Assembly: GCA_023443095.1 (NCBI GenBank)
Contig: JAEZVV010000105.1
Coordinates: 1 to 13,864 of the forward strand
DNA length: 13,864 nucleotides
Direction: 5' to 3'
Origin: Pseudomonadota bacterium
GTDB lineage: Bacteria > Pseudomonadota > Gammaproteobacteria > Burkholderiales > Burkholderiaceae_F
Shown: positions 6,178-12,738 of the stretch, piece after piece
Position numbering within the stretch: position 1 is the first letter of the stretch
Layout: every line of letters starts with the position of its first letter
Notes under the pieces: generated by a model
What the model was told of the DNA's origin: nothing
Database searches by the model: none
Seen by the model: the letters and a program-made list of their open reading frames with translations, nothing else
Position numbers and translations under genes: made by a program

Positions 6178-6561
6178 ATGAAATCGCTTCGTTCCTGGAT
6201 CCTGGTCGCGCTCGCCGCGCTCGGGGGCTTGTTTCTGAGCTCGCCGGTCATGGCCCATGGCGGCTGGGGCGGTCCGAGAGTGGGCGTTTACCTTGGTTAT
6301 GGAGGCCCGGGTTACTGGGGGCCTTACTGGGGTCCGCGCTACTACGGTTATGGCTACGGCTATCCGCTGGTGGTGCCGGCGCCGGTATATCCGCCGGTGG
6401 TGATTCAGTCCCAGCCCCCGGTCTACGTCGAACGCGAGGCGCCGGCCGCGCCCGAAGAACAGGGCTGGTGGTACTGGTGCCGCAGCAGCAACGCCTACTA
6501 CCCCTACGTGAAATCGTGCGCCGAAGGCTGGCAGAAAGTGCCGCCGCAGCCGGCCAACTGA
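6178..6561 (+). CDS. Secreted Gly/Tyr/Pro-rich envelope protein
   Basis: This 127-aa protein has a clear Sec signal peptide: a KSLR basic start, a hydrophobic core (8-20) and likely cleavage after VMA (about residue 26). The mature part opens with Gly/Tyr/Trp-rich repeats (GGWGG, GYGGPGYWGPYWG, YYGYGYGYP; about 28-62). A Pro/Val-rich spacer follows (about 63-92). The compact C-terminus has two cysteines (WYWCRSSNAYYPYVKSCAEGWQKV, about 98-121) that may form a disulfide. Similar short proteins with a YYPYVxxCxEGW ending recur in betaproteobacteria as uncharacterised secreted proteins. AGGAGG at 6167-6172 is a strong Shine-Dalgarno, 5 nt before ATG. The glycine-zipper lipoprotein gene follows 12 bp later, so the two are probably cotranscribed. 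No enzymatic motif is seen; a structural or envelope role is a guess. Confidence 0.85.
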   Translation: MKSLRSWILVALAALGGLFLSSPVMAHGGWGGPRVGVYLGYGGPGYWGPYWGPRYYGYGYGYPLVVPAPVYPPVVIQSQPPVYVEREAPAAPEEQGWWYWCRSSNAYYPYVKSCAEGWQKVPPQPAN

Positions 6562-6573
6562 ACTGAGGCAGGC

Positions 6574-7143
6574 ATGAGAACCCTGATCCTGGCCGGTCTG
6601 GTGGGCTCCTTGCTGAGCGCTTGCGCGGTGGTGCCGACCGCGCCCCAGGTGAGCGCCCTGCCCGGCTCGCGCAAGACATTCGACGCTTTCCAGCGCGATG
6701 AGGCCGTCTGCCGCAACTACGCCTACGTCGCGGCCGGCGGCAGCCAGCAGCAGCAGGCGAGCAACCAGGCCGCCTTCAACTCGGCGGCGCTGGGAACGGT
6801 GATCGGAGCGGCGGCGGGCGCCCTGATCGACGGGGGCCACGGGGCCGCCGCGGGTGCCGGCCTCGGCCTTCTGACCGGGGCGGCGGTGGGCAGCAGCCAG
6901 GCCCAGGCGGGAAACTGGTCGGCGCAAGGACGCTACGACTCGGCTTATCTGCAGTGCATGTACGAACGCGGCAACAAGGTGCCGGGCGCATATGTGTCGG
7001 CGCGGCCGGCCTATTCCCCGGCGCGGCCGCCTAGTTATTACGCGCCGCCGCCGCCGAATGCCCGGCCGCCGCGATCGGCTCCGCCGCCCGACGCCGCCAT
7101 CCCGCCGCCCGATGCGCCGCCGCCGTCGGTGTGGACGCGCTGA
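6574..7143 (+). CDS. Glycine-zipper lipoprotein with proline-rich tail
   Basis: This 189-aa protein starts with a lipoprotein signal peptide ending in the lipobox LSAC (lipidated C17). The +2 residue is Ala, so outer-membrane sorting is expected. After an N-terminal region with C46 comes a glycine-zipper segment (about 73-106; GTVIGAAAGALIDGGHGAAAGAGLGLLTGAAVG) of the SmpA/YmgG/SlyB-like 'Gly-zipper' class, able to pack as a membrane hairpin. A conserved-looking RYDSAYLQCMYERGNKVPG stretch (124-142) precedes a Pro-rich disordered tail (about 150-187). The ATG is 12 bp after the upstream gene with only a weak GAGG. The role is unknown; envelope stability or surface association is plausible. 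Confidence 0.85.
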   Translation: MRTLILAGLVGSLLSACAVVPTAPQVSALPGSRKTFDAFQRDEAVCRNYAYVAAGGSQQQQASNQAAFNSAALGTVIGAAAGALIDGGHGAAAGAGLGLLTGAAVGSSQAQAGNWSAQGRYDSAYLQCMYERGNKVPGAYVSARPAYSPARPPSYYAPPPPNARPPRSAPPPDAAIPPPDAPPPSVWTR

Positions 7144-7247
7144 CTGCGGATTGCGCAACAAACCGCGGCCGGCTTGACCTGGTGCGAGAGGCCCGGCCCA
7201 GGCCGCGGAGTATGCTGGCCTCACTGCTTTGAGCCGGGTGAGCCGTC

Positions 7248-7529
7248 ATGAGCCACAAGCACGAGCAACTGCTGCAAACCATCTTCCACGACCCGATCAG
7301 CGGCAATATCCATTGGCGCGAGGTCGAATCGCTGCTCGGCCATCTGGGCGCACACGTGGAGCCGCTCTCGGGCGCGCGCATCCGCGTCACGCTCAACAAG
7401 ATGGAAGGCATCCTGCACCGGCCGCACCACGGCAATACGCTCGACCGCAATGCGGTCCAGCACCTGCGCGAGTTCCTGGCGCGCGGCGGCGCCACGCCCT
7501 CGCAATACGAACAGGCGCACAAGACCTGA
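7248..7529 (+). CDS. Orphan HicA-fold protein (degenerate mRNA-interferase family)
   Basis: This 93-aa protein fits the HicA toxin fold (small dsRBD-like alpha-beta-beta-beta-alpha). A helix and turn (IHWREVESLLGHLGAHVEP, 21-39) lead to beta strands (SGARIRVTLNKMEGILHRPHHG, 41-62) and a closing helix (RNAVQHLREFLARGG, 67-81). Canonical HicA has a catalytic His in a G-S-x-H or GSH context; here the aligned stretch reads SGAR with no His. No hicB antitoxin gene lies on either side. A working toxin is therefore unlikely; it may be a domesticated RNA-binding relative. The ATG has no strong Shine-Dalgarno. A TATGCT hexamer (7211-7216) upstream is a weak -10 candidate. The family assignment is moderate. 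Confidence 0.7.
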   Translation: MSHKHEQLLQTIFHDPISGNIHWREVESLLGHLGAHVEPLSGARIRVTLNKMEGILHRPHHGNTLDRNAVQHLREFLARGGATPSQYEQAHKT

Positions 7530-7639
7530 GTCGTCGCCGAAGGCCGTGCCGCCGGCATGAGCGAATAAACATTTGGTCTTTTCCATCGCGTCCGGCGGAC
7601 GGCACACTCGCGCTCCCCAGGGTTTGTTCGCGGTGTGCC

Positions 7640-8587
7640 ATGACAGCCAAACGATTGCTGATTGCCTTTCTTCTGTTCCTGCCGACGCTGGTGTCGGCCC
7701 AGCCTCTGCTGACGCCGGCGCAACTGCAGACAAGGCTGGCCGAGCCCGATCTGCGGGTGGTCGATATCCGCGCCGGGCGCGAGAAAAACGGCAAGTCGCC
7801 GTTTGAAAACGGCCATATCGCGGGAGCCCAGAGCGCGCCCTACCCGGCCTGGCGCGGCCCCAAGGAGAACCCCGGCGCCCTGCTGCCCGAGGCCCAGCTC
7901 ACCCAGGTGGTGCAAGGCCTGGGAATCGACCGCGACACCCCGGTGGTGGTGGTGGTCGAAGGGTCGGACCACACCGATTTCGGCGCCGCCGCCCGGGTCG
8001 CCTGGACCCTCAAGGCCGGCGGGGTCCAGCAGGTGTCCATCCTCAACGGCGGCATGAAGGCCTGGCGCGCGGCCGGCCTGCCGCTCACGACCGAGGTGGT
8101 CGACGCCTTGCCCACGCCTTTCGAGATCCGCTTCGATCCGCGCCTGCTCGCGACCCGCGACGAAGTGGCAGCCATCGTCGCTGCGCCCGACTCGACCCGG
8201 TTGCTCGACGCCCGCCCGGCCGAGTTCTTCGCCGGCGAAGAAAAACACGGGGCGGCCAAGACGCCGGGCACCCTGGCCGGCGCGAAAAACGTCGACAACG
8301 CCGTGTGGTTCAAGGGCGACAGCGCCGAAATGCTGCCGGCCGACGAGGTGCGCCGCATCGCCGCGTCGAACGGCGTCGACACCAGCCAGCCGACCGTGAG
8401 TTTCTGCAACTCGGGCCATTGGGCGGCGACCAACTGGTTCGTCCTGAGCGAGGTGCTGGGCCAGAAGGACGTCAAGCTCTACCCGGAATCGATGGTCGGC
8501 TGGTCCCAGGCCGGGCTGCCGATGGCCAACGTGCCTTCGCGCCTGCGCCAGTTCTACCTGCAACTGCGCGCCGCCCTGGCGAACTGA
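7640..8587 (+). CDS. Periplasmic tandem-rhodanese sulfurtransferase
   Basis: This 315-aa protein has a signal peptide (KRLLIAFLLFLPTLVSA, likely cleavage after A20) and two rhodanese domains (about 24-150 and 168-298). The first contains VVDIRAGRE and NGGMKAWRAAGLP but no cysteine in its loop (VVEGSDHTDFG, 106-115), as usual for the inactive domain. The second keeps the active loop SFCNSGHWAATNW with catalytic C256, and ends with YPESMVGWSQAGLPM. Rhodaneses of this type move sulfane sulfur from thiosulfate or 3-mercaptopyruvate to a thiophile. The frame is open back to 7229, but that would overlap the hicA-like gene; the signal peptide fixes the start at the ATG at 7640. The YeeE transporter gene starts 3 bp after its stop. 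I infer a periplasmic sulfur donor or acceptor for that transporter. Confidence 0.9.
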   Translation: MTAKRLLIAFLLFLPTLVSAQPLLTPAQLQTRLAEPDLRVVDIRAGREKNGKSPFENGHIAGAQSAPYPAWRGPKENPGALLPEAQLTQVVQGLGIDRDTPVVVVVEGSDHTDFGAAARVAWTLKAGGVQQVSILNGGMKAWRAAGLPLTTEVVDALPTPFEIRFDPRLLATRDEVAAIVAAPDSTRLLDARPAEFFAGEEKHGAAKTPGTLAGAKNVDNAVWFKGDSAEMLPADEVRRIAASNGVDTSQPTVSFCNSGHWAATNWFVLSEVLGQKDVKLYPESMVGWSQAGLPMANVPSRLRQFYLQLRAALAN

Positions 8588-8590
8588 GTC

Positions 8591-9736
8591 ATGGCCATCG
8601 GTTCGATTCCCCTTTCGACGACGGCGGCCGGCAGCGGCCGCCGCGTCCGCACCTCGACCCTGGTGTTTTACGGCCTGGCGGTGGCCGCCTGGCTGGGCGT
8701 GACCTGGAGCGTGGGCCTGCGCCAGGGCGGCCTGTTCCTGGTCGGCATCGGCTTTGGCGCGGTGCTGGCCGCCGTCGCCTTCGGTTTCACCACCGGCTGG
8801 CGCGCCTGGATCCGCGACCGCGACCCCACCGGCCTGCTCGCCCAGTTCCTGGCGATCGGCCTGGCGATGCTGGTTTCGATTCCCCTGATCGCCTCGCACC
8901 CCGAGCTGTCGGCCGCGGCCGGGCCGCTGTCGGTGAGCCTGGTGATCGGCGCCTTCATCTTCGGCGCGGTGATGCAGATCGCCGATGGCTGCGGCTCGGG
9001 CACTTTGTACAAGGCCGGCCTGGGCAACCTGTTTTCGCTTGCGGTCCTGCCCGGCTTCATCGGCGGCAGCTTCCTGGGCGCGGCGCATCTCGATGCCTGG
9101 CTCGCCCTCGGCAGTCTGCCGCCAGTGCTGGTGCAGGACCTCGTCGGCGTGAACTGGGCGCTGGTCCTGCAGGCCGGGGCGCTGCTGCTGCTCGCCGGCC
9201 TGCTGTGGCGGTTCCGCCGCCGCACCGACACCCGCTGGAAGGGGCGCGCGGTGTATGCCGGCGCGGTGCTGCTGGCGGTGTTGGCCGTGCTCAACCTGCT
9301 GCTCGCCGGCCAGCCCTGGGGCATCGTCTACGGCCTCGGCCTGTGGGGCGCGAAACTCGTCACCTGGGCCGGCGCCGATCTCGGCGCCAACGCCTTCTGG
9401 GGGCGGCCGGTCCAGCAGGCGCAGATCCATTCGAGCGTGCTGACCGACGTCACCACCATCACCAATCTCGGCCTGCTGGTGGGCGCTTTCATCGCCGCCC
9501 ACCACCGCGGCACCACCAACCCCGAGGTCAGGGCCAGCCTCAAGCAATGGCTGGCCGCGATCGCCGCCGGCCTGCTGCTGGGTTATTCGTCGCGCCTGGC
9601 TTTCGGCTGCAATGTCGGCGCCTTCTTTTCCGGCATCTCCACCGGCAGCCTGCACGGCTGGGTGTGGTTCGCGGCGGCGTTTGCCGGGTCGGTGGTAGGC
9701 GTGAGCCTGCGCGCCCGGCTGGGGGTCAAGGCATGA
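8591..9736 (+). CDS. YeeE/YedE-family (TsuA-like) sulfur-compound transporter
   Basis: This 381-aa inner-membrane protein has many hydrophobic helices in two pseudo-repeats. Conserved family loops are visible: IADGCGSGTLYKAGLGN (130-146, C134) and LAFGCNVGAFFSGISTGSLHGW (337-358, C340). In the thiosulfate transporter TsuA, cysteines of such loops relay the substrate through the pore. An additional loop at FGFTTGWRAW (64-73) has no cysteine. Thiosulfate or another sulfane-sulfur ion is the likely substrate (inference from family and operon). Only 3 bp separate it from the rhodanese gene and no Shine-Dalgarno is seen, suggesting translational coupling. Its stop overlaps the next ATG. Confidence 0.9.
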   Translation: MAIGSIPLSTTAAGSGRRVRTSTLVFYGLAVAAWLGVTWSVGLRQGGLFLVGIGFGAVLAAVAFGFTTGWRAWIRDRDPTGLLAQFLAIGLAMLVSIPLIASHPELSAAAGPLSVSLVIGAFIFGAVMQIADGCGSGTLYKAGLGNLFSLAVLPGFIGGSFLGAAHLDAWLALGSLPPVLVQDLVGVNWALVLQAGALLLLAGLLWRFRRRTDTRWKGRAVYAGAVLLAVLAVLNLLLAGQPWGIVYGLGLWGAKLVTWAGADLGANAFWGRPVQQAQIHSSVLTDVTTITNLGLLVGAFIAAHHRGTTNPEVRASLKQWLAAIAAGLLLGYSSRLAFGCNVGAFFSGISTGSLHGWVWFAAAFAGSVVGVSLRARLGVKA

Positions 9737-9906
9737 AGCGCGTGTGGTGGAGCACCTTCTTCTTCGGCCTGCTGGCCGCCTTCCTGGTCGCCGATTTTTT
9801 ATGGTCCGAGCCGCACGACCGCTTCAAGGAGCCGCCGCCCTGGGCCATCGGCCAGGAAAAAGGCGAAGGCGGAGCGCATTGCTCGGCGGTGCCGGCGCCG
9901 CGCTGA
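9733..9906 (+). CDS. 57-aa single-pass membrane protein coupled to the YeeE transporter
   Basis: The start ATG overlaps the transporter's TGA (ATGA, 9733-9736), a classic coupling arrangement, which argues this short frame is real. The protein has a basic start (MKR), one hydrophobic helix (about 7-24, STFFFGLLAAFLVADFLW), then a polar tail rich in Pro and charge ending GGAHCSAVPAPR. The positive-inside rule places the tail with C50 in the periplasm. It could be an accessory subunit or a thiol relay for the sulfur operon (inference). I do not recognise a named family. It uses the same GC-rich codon style as its neighbours. Confidence 0.7.
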   Translation: MKRVWWSTFFFGLLAAFLVADFLWSEPHDRFKEPPPWAIGQEKGEGGAHCSAVPAPR

Positions 9907-9911
9907 ACGCG

Positions 9912-9925
9912 GGCCGGCGCCGGCC
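9912..9925. terminator. GC palindrome between convergent genes
   Basis: A perfect 14-bp palindrome, GGCCGGCGCCGGCC, fills the 21-bp gap between the sulfur operon and the convergent chemoreceptor gene. It may end transcription from both sides; it lacks a T-tract. Confidence 0.35.
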
Positions 9926-9927
9926 GA

Positions 9928-11502
9928 TCAGGCGCTGATCCGGAACACGCTCATCGCATCGGCGAGCTGGCGCGCCTGATCGCTCAGCTGGCTGGCGGCG
10001 GCCGCGCTTTGCTGAACCAGGGCGGCGTTCTGCTGGGTCACCTGGTCGAGCTGGGTGACCGCCTGGTTGACCTCGCCGATGCCAGCGGTCTGCTCGCGCG
10101 AGGCCAGGCTGATTTCGCCGATCAGCTCGCTCACCCGCTGCGAATGGGCGACGATGTCCTGCATCGTGCTGCCGGCCGAGCGCACCTGGCGGCTGCCGTC
10201 GCTGACGGTGCGCACCGAGTCCTCGATCAGGCCGGTGATCTCTCGCGCCGCTTCGCTGCTGCTCTGCGCCAGACGCCGCACTTCGGCGGCCACCACCGCG
10301 AAGCCGCGCCCGTGTTCGCCGGCGCGGGCGGCTTCGACCGCGGCGTTGAGCGCCAGGATGTTGGTCTGGAAGGCGATGCCTTCGATCAAGGTGTTGATCT
10401 CCTCGATCTTGCGGCTGGCGACCTGGATCCGGTCCATAGTTTCGACCACCTGCTCGACCAGCTTGCCGCCGTCCTGAGCCACGGCGGTGGCGGTCACCGA
10501 CAAGGTCTTGGCCTGCTGCGCCGAATCGGCGTTGTGGCGCACGCTCGAGCTCATCTGCTCCATCGACGAGGCGGTCTGCTCGAGGTTGGCGGCCTGCTGT
10601 TCGGTGCGCGACGACAGTTCGAGGTTGCCGCGGGCGAGTTCGTCGGTGGCCAGGCGCAGCGCGCGCACGCTGAGGTTGGCGTCCATCAGCACGCCGACCA
10701 GCTTGCCGTTCATCTGATTGAGCAGCCGCATCAGGTGGCGGACCCGGGCGTCGCCGGTCTCCGCGAACTGGGAGCGGATGTCGCCGCCGGCGATCCGTGT
10801 GGCCTGCTTGAGCGCCAGTTCGATCGGGTGGAACACGGTGCGGTTCATGTAGGCCGCCGCCGCCACCGACACCAGCGCCGACAGCAGGGCCGAACCGGCG
10901 ATCAGCGCCCGCTCCGGTCCGGCCAGAGAATCCTGGCCCAGGGCGACCGCGGCAGCCACCAGGGACAGGACCGCGGCCGTCCCGAGCGTGAGCCACGAGC
11001 GCGCCCCCAGCGGCATCCGCAGCGCGGCGCCGATGACGCCGCGCCAGCCGGTGTAGCGCAGTTCGCCGCCGACCAGTTCCTGGTCCTTGAGGGCGCCGGC
11101 GCGCATCTTTTCGTACAAGGTCTTGGCACCTTCGACTTCGGCCGCGGTCGGCCGCGTGCGCACCGAGATGTAGCCGGTGATCTTGCCCTGGTCGGTGATG
11201 GGGGTGACGTTGGCGCGAACCCAATAAAACGCGCCGTTGCTGGCGCGGTTCTTGACGATGCCGGTCCAGGGCTGGCCGGCCTTCACCGTGCGCCAGAGGT
11301 CGGCAAACGCTTCCGCCGGCATGTCGGGGTGGCGGACCAGGTTCTGCGGCTGGCCCAGCACCTGGTCGAGCGTGAAGTTGCTGATCGCAAGAAAGCTGGC
11401 GTTGGCGTAGGTGATGTAGCTCTGCGTGTCGGTGCGGGTGACGATGACTTCGTCGTCGGCAAGGACGCGTTCTTGGTCGGTAACAGGCAGGTTGAGGCGC
11501 AT
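9928..11502 (-). CDS. aer: Aer-type PAS chemoreceptor (aerotaxis/energy taxis)
   Basis: This 524-aa protein has an N-terminal PAS domain (about 10-118) close to E. coli Aer: ADDEVIVTRTDTQSYITYAN, then NLVRHPDMPAEAFADLW and PWTGIVKNR. R57, H58, W79 and N85 fall at the same numbers as the FAD-pocket residues of E. coli Aer, so FAD redox sensing is likely. Two membrane helices (about 169-189 and 198-219) form a hairpin with no large periplasmic sensor. A HAMP region follows (about 221-273), then the methyl-accepting signalling domain with the conserved tip (IEGIAFQTNILALNAAVEAARAGEHGRGFAVVA, about 375-406). No C-terminal CheR/CheB pentapeptide is present. The ATG lacks a clear Shine-Dalgarno. 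A sigma-28 promoter lies about 100 bp upstream. It signals to CheA/CheW; those genes are not in the window. Confidence 0.93.
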   Translation of the reverse strand: MRLNLPVTDQERVLADDEVIVTRTDTQSYITYANASFLAISNFTLDQVLGQPQNLVRHPDMPAEAFADLWRTVKAGQPWTGIVKNRASNGAFYWVRANVTPITDQGKITGYISVRTRPTAAEVEGAKTLYEKMRAGALKDQELVGGELRYTGWRGVIGAALRMPLGARSWLTLGTAAVLSLVAAAVALGQDSLAGPERALIAGSALLSALVSVAAAAYMNRTVFHPIELALKQATRIAGGDIRSQFAETGDARVRHLMRLLNQMNGKLVGVLMDANLSVRALRLATDELARGNLELSSRTEQQAANLEQTASSMEQMSSSVRHNADSAQQAKTLSVTATAVAQDGGKLVEQVVETMDRIQVASRKIEEINTLIEGIAFQTNILALNAAVEAARAGEHGRGFAVVAAEVRRLAQSSSEAAREITGLIEDSVRTVSDGSRQVRSAGSTMQDIVAHSQRVSELIGEISLASREQTAGIGEVNQAVTQLDQVTQQNAALVQQSAAAASQLSDQARQLADAMSVFRISA

Positions 11503-11599
11503 GCGGTGGCGGCCGCAGCAACGAAGGCGCGGCAGGATAGGGTTAAGCCGTACGTGCGGGGCGAGCGGCGAACAGCGGCCGCGCTATGAGTGCAAACCT

Positions 11600-11626
11600 G
11601 TAACGACCAAGCCCAACAAAACTTGA
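11600..11626 (-). promoter_or_regulatory. Sigma-28 (FliA) promoter for the Aer gene
   Basis: On the minus strand, TCAAGTTT (11626-11619), an 11-nt spacer and GTCGTTAC (11607-11600) match the flagellar sigma-28 pattern TCAAGTTT/TAAAGTTT-N11-GCCGATAA. The -35 is near perfect, the spacer is exact, and the -10 matches at 5 of 8. This fits a late-flagellar chemotaxis gene. The 5' UTR would be about 90 nt. Confidence 0.6.
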
Positions 11627-11687
11627 GCGAGATCGTCCGCATGGAGCTCGGGCCGGCTGGCGCGAGAGGGCTGTCGGGCGCCACCAC

Positions 11688-11693
11688 TACACT
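11688..11693 (+). promoter_or_regulatory. Possible -10 for the dehydratase/racemase gene
   Basis: TACACT lies 24 nt before the TTG start and just upstream of the AGGAG ribosome-binding site. No convincing -35 is seen. The rest of the 215-bp divergent region (11503-11717) shows nothing else I recognise apart from the sigma-28 site. Confidence 0.3.
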
Positions 11694-11717
11694 GCCAGTC
11701 TTCGTTAGGAGATTACC

Positions 11718-12680
11718 TTGCCGCTCGCCATTTCCTTTGATGAGATCGATGCCGCCGCTCAACGCTTGGCCGGCGTCGCCCACCTGACCCCGGCGCTGAC
11801 GTCGAGCACCGCCAACCAGCGCACCGGCGCCCAGCTTTTCTTCAAATGCGAGAACCTGCAGCGCATGGGCGCTTTCAAGTTCCGCGGCGCCTACAACGCC
11901 TTGTCGAAGTTCAGCCCGGCCCAGCGCGAGGCGGGCGTGATCGCCTTCTCCAGCGGCAACCACGCGCAGGCGGTGGCCTTGTCGGCGCGCCTGCTCGGCA
12001 TGCCGGCCGTGATCGTGATGCCCGAGGACGCGCCCGCGCTCAAGATCGAGGCGACCCGCAACTACGGCGCCGAAGTGATCCTGTACGACCGCTACACGGT
12101 GGACCGCGAGCAGCTCGGCCGCGAGATCGCCGCCGCGCGCGGCATGACCCTGGTGCCGCCCTACGACCACGCCGACGTGATGGCGGGCCAGGGCACGGCG
12201 GCCAAGGAACTGATCGAGCAGGTCGGCGACCTCGACCTGCTGGTGGTGTGTGTCGGCGGCGGCGGGCTGATCTCGGGCTGCGCCACCGCGGCCAAGGCGA
12301 TGTCGCCCGGCTGCGAGGTGGTCGGCGTCGAACCCGAGGCCGGCAACGACATGCAGCAGTCGCTCGCCCGCGGCGAGATCGTCCACATCGAGGTGCCGCG
12401 CACGATCGCCGACGGCGCCCAGACCCAGCACGCGGGCCAGCTCACCTTTCCGGTGATCCAGAGCCTGGTGAGTGGCATCGTCACCGTCAGCGACGCTGAG
12501 CTGGTGCGCACCATGCGTTTTTTTGCCGAACGCATGAAGCTGGTGGTCGAACCCACCGGCTGCCTCGCCGCCGCTGCGGTGCTCGAGGGCAAGCTCGACG
12601 TGGCGGGCAAGCGGGTCGGCATCATCGTCTCGGGCGGCAACGTCGGCCCCGACCGTTACGCCGAACTGCTGAAGAGCTGA
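11718..12680 (+). CDS. Fold-type II PLP threonine/serine dehydratase or serine/hydroxyaspartate racemase
   Basis: This 320-aa protein is a single-domain PLP enzyme without the C-terminal ACT domain of biosynthetic IlvA. PLP lysine K54 sits in GAFKFRGAYN. SSGNHAQA (78-85) binds the substrate carboxylate and supplies the serine used by racemases. VGGGGLISG (179-187) cradles the phosphate, and SGGN (305-308) lies near the ring nitrogen. E205, G209 and D211 in GVEPEAGND have the spacing of the divalent-metal site of eukaryotic serine racemase and threo-3-hydroxyaspartate dehydratase. The reaction may therefore be threo-3-hydroxyaspartate or L-serine/threonine deamination, or racemisation; the sequence does not decide. 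The start is TTG at 11718, with AGGAG at 11707-11711, 6 nt upstream; the family N-terminus agrees. It converges on cysK across a strong terminator. Confidence 0.9.
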   Translation: MPLAISFDEIDAAAQRLAGVAHLTPALTSSTANQRTGAQLFFKCENLQRMGAFKFRGAYNALSKFSPAQREAGVIAFSSGNHAQAVALSARLLGMPAVIVMPEDAPALKIEATRNYGAEVILYDRYTVDREQLGREIAAARGMTLVPPYDHADVMAGQGTAAKELIEQVGDLDLLVVCVGGGGLISGCATAAKAMSPGCEVVGVEPEAGNDMQQSLARGEIVHIEVPRTIADGAQTQHAGQLTFPVIQSLVSGIVTVSDAELVRTMRFFAERMKLVVEPTGCLAAAAVLEGKLDVAGKRVGIIVSGGNVGPDRYAELLKS

Positions 12681-12691
12681 GGCCGCACGGA

Positions 12692-12719
12692 AAAAGGCCC
12701 GCGCTAGCGCGGGCCTTTT
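12692..12719. terminator. Bidirectional rho-independent terminator
   Basis: A perfect 28-bp palindrome has 12-bp arms (aaaaggcccgcg and cgcgggcctttt) around CTAG. Each strand ends in a short T-run after a GC-rich stem. It sits between the convergent dehydratase (stop 12680) and cysK (stop 12739) genes, so it serves both. Confidence 0.9.
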
Positions 12720-12738
12720 CATTCCGGCCGGGCCCGGC

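Noticed and set aside
7163..7208. Inverted repeat ccgcggcc/ggccgcgg after the lipoprotein gene as a terminator
   Set aside because: The arms are 8 bp but the loop is 30 nt with no T-tract; chance is likely in such GC-rich DNA.
7229..7639. Upstream extension of the rhodanese frame
   Set aside because: It would overlap the hicA-like gene and bury the signal peptide that begins at the ATG at 7640.
7031..9655. An 874-codon open frame on the minus strand across the lipoprotein, hicA-like, rhodanese and YeeE genes
   Set aside because: Long antisense frames are common in GC-rich DNA. Its translation is low-complexity Arg/Gly/Gln/His-rich, and the opposite strand holds well-supported families.
10009..11589. 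A 526-codon plus-strand frame opposite the Aer gene
   Set aside because: It is an antisense shadow. The Aer PAS and signalling motifs on the minus strand are unambiguous.
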